Shown: piece after piece, positions 44,858 through 53,658 of the stretch
Position numbering within the stretch: position 1 is the first letter of the stretch
How the letters are laid out: every line of letters starts with the position of its first letter
Origin: Proteiniphilum acetatigenes DSM 18083
Lineage (GTDB): Bacteria; Bacteroidota; Bacteroidia; Bacteroidales; Dysgonomonadaceae
Direction: 5' to 3'
Assembly: GCF_000380985.1 (NCBI RefSeq)
Contig: NZ_KB905701.1
Location: forward strand, 62,001 to 126,000
DNA: 64,000 nt
Program-made: the position numbers and the translations under genes
The notes under the pieces: model-generated
Database searches by the model: none
Told to the model about the DNA's origin: nothing
Seen by the model: only the letters and a program-made list of their open reading frames with translations

Positions 44858-45586
44858 ATGAAAAAAAGCCTGTTTTTAACGATTTTTATTGTGTATTCAT
44901 TCGGTGCATTTACGCAGTGGACACCTGCACAGACCGAATGGTATTATCCCGTACCAGAGAAAGTCATCCCGGGTAAAACGCCCGGCGCTGCCCCCTCCGA
45001 TGCCATCATACTTTTTGATGGCACTGACCTGTCCAAATGGGTAAATGAAAAAGGAGAAAAACCCGGATGGAGGGTTGAGGATGGAGTTTTATCGGTCAAA
45101 CCCGGCACGGGAGGTATTATGACCAAAGAGCATTTTGGCGATTGCCAGTTGCATATTGAGTTCAGGTCGCCTGCTCCTGAGAAATACAACGGACAAGATC
45201 GCGGAAATAGCGGGATTTTTCTTATGAGCCGCTATGAAGTACAGGTACTGGATGGGGACAATAACGATACCTATGTAAACGGAATGGTGGGTAGTATATA
45301 TAAGCAGACGGCTCCGTTGGCCAATGCCTATACAAAAAACGGTGAATGGCAGGTATATGATATTTACTGGAAAGCCCCGAGATTTGGTACAGGAGGTGAG
45401 CTTGAGTCACCTGCCATGATAACTGTCGTATTAAACGGTATTCTTATACAGAACAATTATATCCTGAAAGGCCATACACCATATATCGGATTGCCGGAAT
45501 ACAACGCTCATGGACGGCTCCCTCTAATGCTTCAGGACCACGGTACAGCTGTCTCATTCCGGAATATCTGGATAAGAAATCTATAA
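44858..45586 (+). CDS. DUF1080 (3-keto-disaccharide hydrolase-like) secreted protein
   Basis: A 242-residue secreted protein with a signal peptide (MKKSLFLTIFIVYSFGAFTQ). The mature part is one DUF1080 beta-jelly-roll domain: LFDGTDLSKWVNEKG, CQLHIEFRSPAPEKYNGQDR, GNSGIFLMSRYEVQVLDG, WQVYDIYWKAPRF and LPLMLQDHGTAVSFRNIWIR. Pfam names the domain 3-keto-disaccharide hydrolase; Bacteroides members have been linked to 3-keto-glycoside cleavage. No sugar-3-dehydrogenase is encoded nearby, so the activity here is uncertain. It is the first gene of the PUL structural block. Confidence 0.85.
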   Translation: MKKSLFLTIFIVYSFGAFTQWTPAQTEWYYPVPEKVIPGKTPGAAPSDAIILFDGTDLSKWVNEKGEKPGWRVEDGVLSVKPGTGGIMTKEHFGDCQLHIEFRSPAPEKYNGQDRGNSGIFLMSRYEVQVLDGDNNDTYVNGMVGSIYKQTAPLANAYTKNGEWQVYDIYWKAPRFGTGGELESPAMITVVLNGILIQNNYILKGHTPYIGLPEYNAHGRLPLMLQDHGTAVSFRNIWIRNL

Positions 45587-45625
45587 TAGATAACCTGAAA
45601 AAAAGTAAAGGTTAAATATCCTGTG

Positions 45626-45647
45626 TAGTCTTATTTTTATGAGACTA
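45626..45647 (+). promoter_or_regulatory. Hairpin in the DUF1080-susC gap
   Basis: A 9-bp stem-loop, TAGTCTTAT/ATGAGACTA with one G-U pair and a TTTT loop, lies 42 bp before the susC ATG. It has no direct T-run; it may be an mRNA structure in the susC leader. Confidence 0.4.
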
Positions 45648-45688
45648 TATATCATTTATTTTTAATTTTCTTAATCTAAATTTATTGT

Positions 45689-48600
45689 ATGCAATTAAAA
45701 GAAAAAAAGCCCTATAAAAAAGGCATCATTCCTAATATATTCTTGTTAGGAATAATCTTTCTTTGTTTTCCGATATTTGTCAATGCTCAGAATACAGGCA
45801 AGATAACTGTTTCGGGAACCGTTAGCGATGTGTCGGGTGAACCTCTTATCGGGGTTTCCGTCTTAGAGAAGGGGACAACTAACGGAACAGTGACCGATCT
45901 GGATGGAGCCTATTCTATTACAGTTTCGCAAAACGCACAGCTGGAGTTTTCTTATGTGGGTTTCACCAGACAGGAAGTTTCGGTTGATAACCGTACTACT
46001 ATTGATATTACGTTACAGGAAGATGTACAGATGATTGAAGAGATTGTAGTTATCGGTTATGGAACCATGGACAAGAAAGAATTGACTTCTTCAATTTCTC
46101 ATATTTCGAGTAAAGACTTTTTAAATGTCGGGGCGATTGATCCTGCAATGATGATTCAGGGTAAAGTAGCCGGTGTTTCCATCACCAATCAGGGAAGTGG
46201 TGATCCGAATAGTGGTGCGAGCATCCAGGTGCGTGGTGTTTCGTCACGTTCGGCAGGCTTAGGTCCGCTGATCGTTATCGACGGTGTGCCGGGTGGCAAT
46301 TTACACAATGTCAATCCTAACGATATTGAGTCTTTTGATATACTAAAAGATGGAGCGGCAGCAGCTATTTACGGAACACGAGGAAGTAACGGCGTGATCC
46401 TGGTGACTACAAAGAAAGGCTCAAGAGATGGTAGTTTACAGACCAATTATCACGGCTATACTTCGTTCGATGTGATGATACGTGAATTGGAGCCGCTGAC
46501 AGGAGAACAATTCCGTACCTACCGCTCAGTGATGAATGGTTCACCTGATTACGGTCATGATACCGATTGGCTCGGAGAAATTACACGGACAGGCTTAACG
46601 CAAAATCATAGCTTGTCATTATCGAGTGGTAACAGGGATAGTAATTTCAGGGCATCGGTAGACTACCGTAAAGCCAACGGGATTGATATCCGTTCTGACC
46701 GCAAAGAGTATGGTGCGCGTTTATCTTTTAACCATACCCTTCGTAGCGGATTGCTCACTTTTTCGGGGAATGTAGCGCCCCGTGTTATCAATAAAAACAA
46801 TGCCGACTGGGGAGCATTCGTCAATGCGTTGGTGGCTAATCCCACTTCTCCGGTATATGAACAGGACGGTTCCGGAAGATTTACCGATTTCAGAAATCAA
46901 CAGGCAGACTATAATCCGGTGGAGAAGCTTACACTGGAGAAAAGCTATACCGAACATAAATTGATGGATTGGGATATGACTGCCAAAATGGATATCCCGA
47001 CACTCTATGCTAAAGGAAAAGCGTTAGATTATATATTGACGACACAGATCACCCTGGCTCAGCAAATCAACGATGAAATGGGGTATTGGTTCCGCCCATC
47101 CACCAGCAATGAGGCTATTAACAACGGATATGCGGGTGAAGCCAGCCAGGAATACAAAAAATGGCGGCAGGAAAGTCTGGAATGGCTGGTAAATTTCAAA
47201 ACGTCAAAAAACGACCATAATTTAGGATTTACAGGTGGATATTCGTATCAATACTGGATGTACAACCAATTGAAAGGTGAGAATAAGGATTTCACATCCG
47301 ACGTCCTTACCTGGGATAATTTGGGTGATGGAAGCTATATGAAAGAAGATGGTCGCGCCGGGATGTCAAGTTCACGCAACGATTCCAAATTAATTGCTTT
47401 CTTCGGACGTCTGACCTATGATTATATGCAACGTTACCTTCTTACAGCATCGCTTCGTTATGAAGGTTCTTCGAAATTCGGTGCAAATAATAAATGGGGA
47501 TATTTTCCTGCTATATCGGCGGGTTGGCGCATCAGTGAAGAACAATTCATGAAAGATATAGCATGGATAAACGATTTAAAATTTCGTGCTGACTATGGTG
47601 TGACCGGAAACCAAAATTTCGATAGTTACCGTTCACTGGCCACAATGGGTGGTTTCGGCGACGTGTACTACAATGGTGAATATTACAAAGGATGGGCTGC
47701 CGGGAAAAATGTGAATCCGGATCTGCGTTGGGAAAAAGCGCATAACTGGAATATTGGCGTTGACTTCCGTTTGTTTGGCAGGCTCACGGGTAGTTTTAAC
47801 TATTTCAACCGCAAACAGAAAGACCTTTTGGGCGATTATAAAGTACCTATTCCTCCTTACCTGTTTGACAACATGTATGCAAACGTAGGAACAATGCAGA
47901 ATACCGGTTTTGAAATAGAATTGAATGTCGATGTAGTTAAAACCAAAGATTTCAGTTATAATACAGGATTGGTTGGAACGACCATGAGTAACAAGTTCCT
48001 GAATTTCTCCAACGATATTTTCCAGGGACAGAGTTATTATGAAGTGGGCGGTATGCCTGCTCCGGGTAGTCCGGGATCGGTACAGCGGATCATCGAAGGC
48101 GAACAGGTGGGAACATTCTATACACACGCATTTGCCGGAATTGATGAAGATGGCAACTGGTTGGTATGGAATGCCGATAATACCGAAAAAGTACCTGTTT
48201 CTGAAGCCAATGACTCATTCAAACGTGTGACCGGTAATGGTTTACCGAAATTTACCATGTCATGGAACAATAATTTGATGTATAAAAACTGGGATTTATC
48301 ACTCTATTTCCGGGGTGCCTTCGGTCATGATCTTTTCGATGTCCACGAATTTTACTACGGTCTGCAATCGGCACCCAGTACATCGAACGTAACTACACTG
48401 GCTTACAGCAAGAATGCGGCTATAACTACCGGGATGAATGTCCTGAGCGATTATTTCATCAAAAAAGGCGATTATTTGAAGTTAGACGTTGTTACATTGG
48501 GATATACCGTTCCCATAAAGCAGAATGACTGGATCAGCAGTCTGCGTTTCTACGGAACAGCCCGCAACCTGTTTACATTGACTAAATTCGACGGTGTGGA

Positions 48601-48724
48601 CCCGTCCAATTACAATGTGAACGGTCTTTTGCCCGGAATATTTGGTAATGACGATGCGGGAACCCGCAAAAATTACTATCCTTCAACAAGACAGTTCCTG
48701 TTTGGTGTGCAAGTTGATTTTTAA
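45689..48724 (+). CDS. SusC/RagA-family TonB-dependent outer membrane transporter
   Basis: A 1011-residue TonB-dependent transporter. A signal peptide is followed by the N-terminal carboxypeptidase-D regulatory-like domain (VSGTVSDVSGEPLIGVSVLE, GAYSITVSQNAQLEFSYVGF). The SusC signature (EEIVVIGYGTMDKKELTSSI) and plug domain (GVPGGNLHNVNPNDIESFDI, GAAAAIYGTRGSNGVILVTT) come next, then a 22-strand barrel ending in YPSTRQFLFGVQVDF with a terminal Phe. SusC proteins import oligosaccharides captured by their SusD partner, which is encoded 20 bp downstream. The substrate is probably an alpha-glucan-type oligosaccharide given the GH31 and SusE/F-like genes, but this is inference. Confidence 0.95.
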   Translation: MQLKEKKPYKKGIIPNIFLLGIIFLCFPIFVNAQNTGKITVSGTVSDVSGEPLIGVSVLEKGTTNGTVTDLDGAYSITVSQNAQLEFSYVGFTRQEVSVDNRTTIDITLQEDVQMIEEIVVIGYGTMDKKELTSSISHISSKDFLNVGAIDPAMMIQGKVAGVSITNQGSGDPNSGASIQVRGVSSRSAGLGPLIVIDGVPGGNLHNVNPNDIESFDILKDGAAAAIYGTRGSNGVILVTTKKGSRDGSLQTNYHGYTSFDVMIRELEPLTGEQFRTYRSVMNGSPDYGHDTDWLGEITRTGLTQNHSLSLSSGNRDSNFRASVDYRKANGIDIRSDRKEYGARLSFNHTLRSGLLTFSGNVAPRVINKNNADWGAFVNALVANPTSPVYEQDGSGRFTDFRNQQADYNPVEKLTLEKSYTEHKLMDWDMTAKMDIPTLYAKGKALDYILTTQITLAQQINDEMGYWFRPSTSNEAINNGYAGEASQEYKKWRQESLEWLVNFKTSKNDHNLGFTGGYSYQYWMYNQLKGENKDFTSDVLTWDNLGDGSYMKEDGRAGMSSSRNDSKLIAFFGRLTYDYMQRYLLTASLRYEGSSKFGANNKWGYFPAISAGWRISEEQFMKDIAWINDLKFRADYGVTGNQNFDSYRSLATMGGFGDVYYNGEYYKGWAAGKNVNPDLRWEKAHNWNIGVDFRLFGRLTGSFNYFNRKQKDLLGDYKVPIPPYLFDNMYANVGTMQNTGFEIELNVDVVKTKDFSYNTGLVGTTMSNKFLNFSNDIFQGQSYYEVGGMPAPGSPGSVQRIIEGEQVGTFYTHAFAGIDEDGNWLVWNADNTEKVPVSEANDSFKRVTGNGLPKFTMSWNNNLMYKNWDLSLYFRGAFGHDLFDVHEFYYGLQSAPSTSNVTTLAYSKNAAITTGMNVLSDYFIKKGDYLKLDVVTLGYTVPIKQNDWISSLRFYGTARNLFTLTKFDGVDPSNYNVNGLLPGIFGNDDAGTRKNYYPSTRQFLFGVQVDF

Positions 48725-48744
48725 CAGGCTAATGATTTACAACT

Positions 48745-50472
48745 ATGAAGATGAAAAATAAAATTCAATATATAATAGCAGCAATACTGGCCATCGGTTG
48801 TTTGTCGTGTACCGATCTTACCGAGAAAGTGTATGATCAGATTGTAACCGAAAACTACTACAATACCAAAGACGATGTTATTCGTGCTTATGTACGTCCG
48901 TTGGAACATGCTTTCTGGAGTATAGGTGCCAATTTTGGTATGCAGGAACAGCCGGCAGATCAATTGGGTACATGGAACAGGGAAGGTGACTGGCTTGATG
49001 GAGGAAACTATCAACGCTGGCATTACCATAAATGGTCTTCGCTTGACGGATTCACAAGAGACGGTTGGAATGCCAACTTTCAGGGAATTACGCAAATCAA
49101 TGCTGTTTTGGATGATTTCGTAACATTAGATCCGGCAAAATTCGGAATGACGCAGGCGGAACTGGATGAATTCTCAAGTGGATTACGTACTATGCGCGCA
49201 TGGTTCTATATTAATTTGCTCGACCAATACCGGAATATTCCTTTGGCGATCAGCCGGAATCAGGAACTAAACAGTAAAGGACAGGTTTCCCCGCAGGAAG
49301 TATTCGATTTTATTGAAACGGAACTCAAAGCAGTTATCCCCATGCTACCCGTAAAACAAGGTACCGGGGGCAACCAGCTAAAACAGGGAATCTGGAATCA
49401 GGCGGGAGCTGCTTCCTTACTGGTGAAGCTGTATCTCAATGCCGAAAAATGGATCGGTACGGCAATGTATAGCGAATGTGCCGTTTATGCACAGGATATT
49501 ATCGACGGAAAATACGGTACATACAGAGTGGCCGATCGTTGGGATGAGCCTTTTGACTGGAACAATGAAACCAGTGATGAAGTGATTTATGCATTTACCG
49601 CATCGAAATCCAGAGCCCGTTGGCATATGAATACAGATATGTACTGGTGGAGTTTGCCGGCCAATGCACACTTTTACTTCGGATTTATGGAATTCGGAGG
49701 GATGAATCCCAAATATGCTTTGCAACCCAGTCGCGATTTGATGGGCAACCTCTATAACTTTGAGTTGGGAATGCCGGTCGGAAAATTCCAGAAATATCCG
49801 GAAGATTACCGGTTGAAAAAATACAGGAATCTGCCCGGTACAAGCCAAAGGGAAGGAATGTTCCTGTATGGCTATCTGGAATACACTGAAAGCGGACAAA
49901 CCAAAAGGGTGCAATCTCCCAAAGGATACGATTACTATATCCGTGATCAGGTTGGTCCATTCAAAAATGCTGCTCCGAGTGTTACACTTCCGGGTGTAAA
50001 ATCTGAAATGGCTAATGCCGATCATAATTCTGGCTGGCATCCCGTGAAATATCCTGTTTACAGGGATGGCGATCCGGGTGCGATCGAGTCGGATTTCGCA
50101 TTGATCCGTCTGCCCGAGATCTACTATTCGTTGGCCGAATGTAAGTTCCGTGCAGGAGATGTAGAAGAAGCAGGCCGGTTATTGAATGTCGTAAGAAAGC
50201 GGAACTATCCGTCCGAATATCACAACGATTACCTGTACAAGCCCGAAGGTGTGGTTGAACTCACGCAGGCCGAACTGTTGGACGAATGGGGACGCGAATT
50301 TCTTGCCGAAGGCCGTAGGCGTACAGACCTGATACGCTGGAATAAATTCACAACCGGAACCTGGTGGGATAAAGAACCCGATGCAGGCAATCATTGGGAA
50401 ATCTATCCGATTCATTACGAAGTGTTGGGTGCAAATCCCGATCTGGTACAGAATCCCGGATATGAAAATTAA
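48745..50472 (+). CDS. SusD/RagB-family glycan-binding lipoprotein
   Basis: A 575-residue surface lipoprotein that forms the lid of the SusC transporter. The lipobox is ILAIGCLSC, and the mature N-terminus TDLTEKVYDQIVTENYY is typical. TPR-like helical parts include FSSGLRTMRAWFYINLLDQY, and the C-terminal SusD region is canonical (LPEIYYSLAECKFRAGDVEE, LLDEWGREFLAEGRRRTDLI). It lies 20 bp after susC, and the SusE/F-like gene follows after 48 bp. It is somewhat longer than the starch-binding SusD. Confidence 0.94.
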   Translation: MKMKNKIQYIIAAILAIGCLSCTDLTEKVYDQIVTENYYNTKDDVIRAYVRPLEHAFWSIGANFGMQEQPADQLGTWNREGDWLDGGNYQRWHYHKWSSLDGFTRDGWNANFQGITQINAVLDDFVTLDPAKFGMTQAELDEFSSGLRTMRAWFYINLLDQYRNIPLAISRNQELNSKGQVSPQEVFDFIETELKAVIPMLPVKQGTGGNQLKQGIWNQAGAASLLVKLYLNAEKWIGTAMYSECAVYAQDIIDGKYGTYRVADRWDEPFDWNNETSDEVIYAFTASKSRARWHMNTDMYWWSLPANAHFYFGFMEFGGMNPKYALQPSRDLMGNLYNFELGMPVGKFQKYPEDYRLKKYRNLPGTSQREGMFLYGYLEYTESGQTKRVQSPKGYDYYIRDQVGPFKNAAPSVTLPGVKSEMANADHNSGWHPVKYPVYRDGDPGAIESDFALIRLPEIYYSLAECKFRAGDVEEAGRLLNVVRKRNYPSEYHNDYLYKPEGVVELTQAELLDEWGREFLAEGRRRTDLIRWNKFTTGTWWDKEPDAGNHWEIYPIHYEVLGANPDLVQNPGYEN

Positions 50473-50520
50473 TAAAGAATCGCAGATTTATTAAAATATA
50501 GTTTTGAAAATTAGATAATT

Positions 50521-50985
50521 ATGAAAAATATACAATATGTATTATCCATCCTGTTATTGATATTCCTGGGTGTCTCCTGTCAGGAGAATTATGAATTAAT
50601 TCCTCCGCCAAATCCGGACGATTATAAAGACCCACCCCGGTTTGCTACCATGTATATGGTGGGTGATGCCACACCCAATGGTTGGGATATTGAAAGTGCA
50701 ACCGCGATGAAGCAGTCCGCAGACAACAAAAATATTTTTACCTGGGAAGGTGCGCTCACAGCAGGTGAGATAAAATTTCCGATCAATAGAAGTGACGGTT
50801 GGGGAGGTGCTTTCTTTATGGCTGGACAAGCTGGTGCAAAATTAGAATTAAATAAGCCGCAAACATTACGTTATAGTCAAAGTGGCGATGGCGGTTCGGA
50901 TGATAAATTCAGGGTGGAAGAAGCAGGAAATTATAAGCTTACTATCAATGCATTAGAAGAAACGCTTTTAGCAGAAAAAATATAA
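50521..50985 (+). CDS. SusE/SusF-like surface glycan-binding lipoprotein (single domain)
   Basis: A 154-residue lipoprotein (lipobox IFLGVSC, Cys20; an acidic mature start QENYELIPP). It holds one SusF/SusE-type carbohydrate-binding module (YMVGDATPNGWDIESATAMK, FTWEGALTAGEIKFPINRSD, FRVEEAGNYKLTINALE). Classical SusE and SusF carry two or three such modules plus an N-terminal Ig domain, so this is a minimal version. The family binds starch-like alpha-glucans at the cell surface. It follows susD after 48 bp and precedes the 17-bp hairpin. Confidence 0.82.
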   Translation: MKNIQYVLSILLLIFLGVSCQENYELIPPPNPDDYKDPPRFATMYMVGDATPNGWDIESATAMKQSADNKNIFTWEGALTAGEIKFPINRSDGWGGAFFMAGQAGAKLELNKPQTLRYSQSGDGGSDDKFRVEEAGNYKLTINALEETLLAEKI

Positions 50986-51000
50986 ATTCTTATTTTTTAG

Positions 51001-51038
51001 AAAGTTATATTGCGGGATATTTCCCGCAATATAACTTT
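51001..51038 (+). terminator. Perfect 17-bp hairpin between SusE/F-like and GH31 genes
   Basis: AAAGTTATATTGCGGGA (51001-51017) and its exact complement (51022-51038) enclose a 4-nt loop, followed by TTTAGTTT. It begins 15 bp after the SusE/F-like stop codon and ends 12 bp before the GH31 ATG. It could be a terminator or attenuator, or it may stabilise the upstream mRNA. Confidence 0.65.
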
Positions 51039-51050
51039 TAGTTTATCTGT

Positions 51051-53555
51051 ATGAGGTATTTAACAACAATAATAATCGTATTAATAGGAGGATTTTCTTC
51101 GTCGACGCTGTTTGGCGGGGAATGTATTTCCTTTACCCAAAAAGGTAATCAGGTTATATTTAACGGGAATGACGGATCAAAGTTGTCATTAACCATCCAT
51201 AACAGTTCAGTGGTTAAAGTATGGTTCGATCCGGCCGGACAGTTTGTCCGCAGCAATGAATCATTTGCAGTGGTCAATGAAAAGTTGGAAGATGTTGGTG
51301 AAATACACGTTAACGACGAACCTTCCTGCTATGAAATATTTACATCAAAACTTCGTATCCGGATGAATAAAAATCCGATGCAGTTACAGATATTCGACAA
51401 ATGGCAAAAACTGGTTTTCAGTGATTTTAAAGATAAGGGGCATATCTCCGATGCTACTGCCGTGAAGGCATATAAGATATTGCGCAACGATGAACAGTTC
51501 TTTGGGTTGGGAGAAAAAACAGGTCCTTTGAACCGCCGGGGACGTTCATATAAGATGTGGAACAGCGACCGTCCGTGCTATAGTGTAACAGAAGATCCAT
51601 TGGCTAAAAGTATCCCTTTCTTTATGAGTAATTACCGCTACGGAATATTTTTGGACAATACATATAAAACAGAGTTCAAATTCGGTACGGAATCGGAGGA
51701 ATATTATTCGTTCGAAGCACCCGACGGAGCTTTCGTCTATTACTTCATATTCGGAAAAGATTATAAAGAGATCCAACAACAATATATTACTCTTACAGGT
51801 AAGCCTATCATGCCGCCTAAATGGGCTTTGGGGTTTGCACAGAGCAGAGGGCTCTATACCAAAGAGGTACAGGCTTTGGAGATTGCCGCTGAATTCCGCA
51901 AACGGCAAATCCCCTGTGATATCATTTATCAGGATATAGGCTGGACACAATACCTGCAGGACTTCGAGTGGCGAAAAGGGAATTATTCAGACCCGAAAGG
52001 AATGCTTCAGACATTAAGCAATCAGGGATTCAAAATGATAGTGTCTCAGGATCCTGTCATTTCCCAGGCGAATAAGAAGCAATGGGAGGAGGCTGACAAA
52101 CTTGGCTATCTGGTAAAAGATGTCCGGACAGGAAAAGCTTATGATATGCCCTGGCCCTGGGGCGGAAATTGTGGTGTTGTAGATTTCACCATTCCCGAAG
52201 TAGCCGATTGGTGGGGAGAATATCAGCAGAAACCCATCAATGATGGTGTAAGCGGATTCTGGACCGATATGGGTGAACCGGCATGGAGCAACGAAGAAGA
52301 TGTTGACCGTCTGAATATGCAACATCATATTGGAATGCACGACGAAATTCACAATGTCTACGGTTTGACATGGGATAAGGTTGTAAAAGAGCAATTCGAG
52401 AAACATAATCCCAATCGCCGTATATTCCAGATGACACGCTCTGCATATGCCGGGCTTCAGCGCTATACTTTTGGATGGACAAACGACAGTGGCAATGGTA
52501 ACGATGTGCTTGAAGGTTGGGCACAACTGGAAAATCAGGTGGCTGTAGGCATATCGGCCGGGTTGGGAGGTATACCGTTCTGGACAACCGATATTTCCGG
52601 ATATTGCGGAGACATTACCGATTATCAGGCGATGGGAGAATTGTACACCCGATGGATGCAGTTTGGTATATTCTGTCCGTTGAGCCGTGCCCATCACGAA
52701 GGGGATAATGCTGTAGAATCCTGGATGTTTGGAGATGTAGTGGAGAAAAACAGCAAAGCAGCGATTGAATTAAAATACCAGCTTTTTCCGTATCTGTATA
52801 CCTATTCCCGTAGAGCACATGATACCGGTTTACCCATTACCAGAGGGTTGTTTATGGAGTACCCCAATGATGAGGAAGCAGCAAAAACAGACAATCAGTT
52901 TATTTTCGGTGAAGAAATTTTAGTTGCTCCGGTTTTGAAAGAAGGAGAACGGGTGAAACGGGTCTATTTGCCGGAGGGTGAATGGATCGATTTTAACGAT
53001 AAAAAAACTGAGTATTTAGGCGGACAAACAGTGGCATATAAAGCGCCGTTGAATACCATCCCGATTTTTGTAAAAAAAGGATCCATCATCCCTATGATGC
53101 CCGTGATGCAATATATCCACGAGAAGAAAGACTATCCGTTGTTTGTGCATATCTTTCCGAATTATGAAGATGAGGCGGCGGAGTTTGAACTCTATGAAGA
53201 CGATGGCGAAACTCTCGATTATCTCGAAGATATTGCTTCCAGGACCCGGTTTACCTGTACAACGCTGTCCAACGGATACCGCACGGTGATTGAACCGTCC
53301 GACAATGGATTCAGGCAATCGGACAAGAGGAATATGATACTGACCTATCATCTGGAAGAAATGCCGACGTTAGTTACCGTAAACGGGGTGACGGCCAAAA
53401 AAACGGATGAAGCATCCATCGCCGGTAAAGCGGAAACCGATATCTCTTCGATCGAGTGGTCGTGGAATGATCAGTTGAAAGAGTGTTTGGTGAAGATACC
53501 CGACCAAAGAAAAGAAGTAACTGTATTAATAAATTCTCCCGGCAATCTCCTTTAG
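51051..53555 (+). CDS. GH31 alpha-glycosidase (alpha-glucosidase/xylosidase type)
   Basis: An 834-residue glycoside hydrolase family 31 enzyme with a signal peptide (TIIIVLIGGFSSSTLFGG). An N-terminal beta-sandwich precedes the TIM barrel (FGLGEKTGPLNRRGRSYKMW, PPKWALGFAQSRGLYT). The nucleophile is Asp406 in GFWTDMGEPAW, and the likely acid/base is Asp479 in WTNDSGNGND. The barrel is followed by C-terminal beta domains including a DUF5110-like region (FPNYEDEAAEFELYEDDGET). GH31 covers alpha-glucosidases, alpha-xylosidases and others; the SusE/F-like gene upstream favours an alpha-glucan. It closes the PUL. Confidence 0.93.
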   Translation: MRYLTTIIIVLIGGFSSSTLFGGECISFTQKGNQVIFNGNDGSKLSLTIHNSSVVKVWFDPAGQFVRSNESFAVVNEKLEDVGEIHVNDEPSCYEIFTSKLRIRMNKNPMQLQIFDKWQKLVFSDFKDKGHISDATAVKAYKILRNDEQFFGLGEKTGPLNRRGRSYKMWNSDRPCYSVTEDPLAKSIPFFMSNYRYGIFLDNTYKTEFKFGTESEEYYSFEAPDGAFVYYFIFGKDYKEIQQQYITLTGKPIMPPKWALGFAQSRGLYTKEVQALEIAAEFRKRQIPCDIIYQDIGWTQYLQDFEWRKGNYSDPKGMLQTLSNQGFKMIVSQDPVISQANKKQWEEADKLGYLVKDVRTGKAYDMPWPWGGNCGVVDFTIPEVADWWGEYQQKPINDGVSGFWTDMGEPAWSNEEDVDRLNMQHHIGMHDEIHNVYGLTWDKVVKEQFEKHNPNRRIFQMTRSAYAGLQRYTFGWTNDSGNGNDVLEGWAQLENQVAVGISAGLGGIPFWTTDISGYCGDITDYQAMGELYTRWMQFGIFCPLSRAHHEGDNAVESWMFGDVVEKNSKAAIELKYQLFPYLYTYSRRAHDTGLPITRGLFMEYPNDEEAAKTDNQFIFGEEILVAPVLKEGERVKRVYLPEGEWIDFNDKKTEYLGGQTVAYKAPLNTIPIFVKKGSIIPMMPVMQYIHEKKDYPLFVHIFPNYEDEAAEFELYEDDGETLDYLEDIASRTRFTCTTLSNGYRTVIEPSDNGFRQSDKRNMILTYHLEEMPTLVTVNGVTAKKTDEASIAGKAETDISSIEWSWNDQLKECLVKIPDQRKEVTVLINSPGNLL

Positions 53556-53573
53556 AAAATTGGGGGATTTTTT

Positions 53574-53617
53574 AACAAAAAACGCAGCGGACTTCACGGT
53601 TCGCTGCGTTTATTTTA
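53574..53617. terminator. Bidirectional terminator between GH31 and rho
   Basis: A 10-bp stem AAACGCAGCG/CGCTGCGTTT (53580-53589, 53602-53611). T-rich sequence lies on both sides: TTTATTTT on the plus strand and TTTTTTG on the minus strand. It serves the two convergent genes. Confidence 0.9.
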
Positions 53618-53658
53618 GTATACACTTCCCCTTTAGAGAGAAGCTGTTTTCTTAAAGA

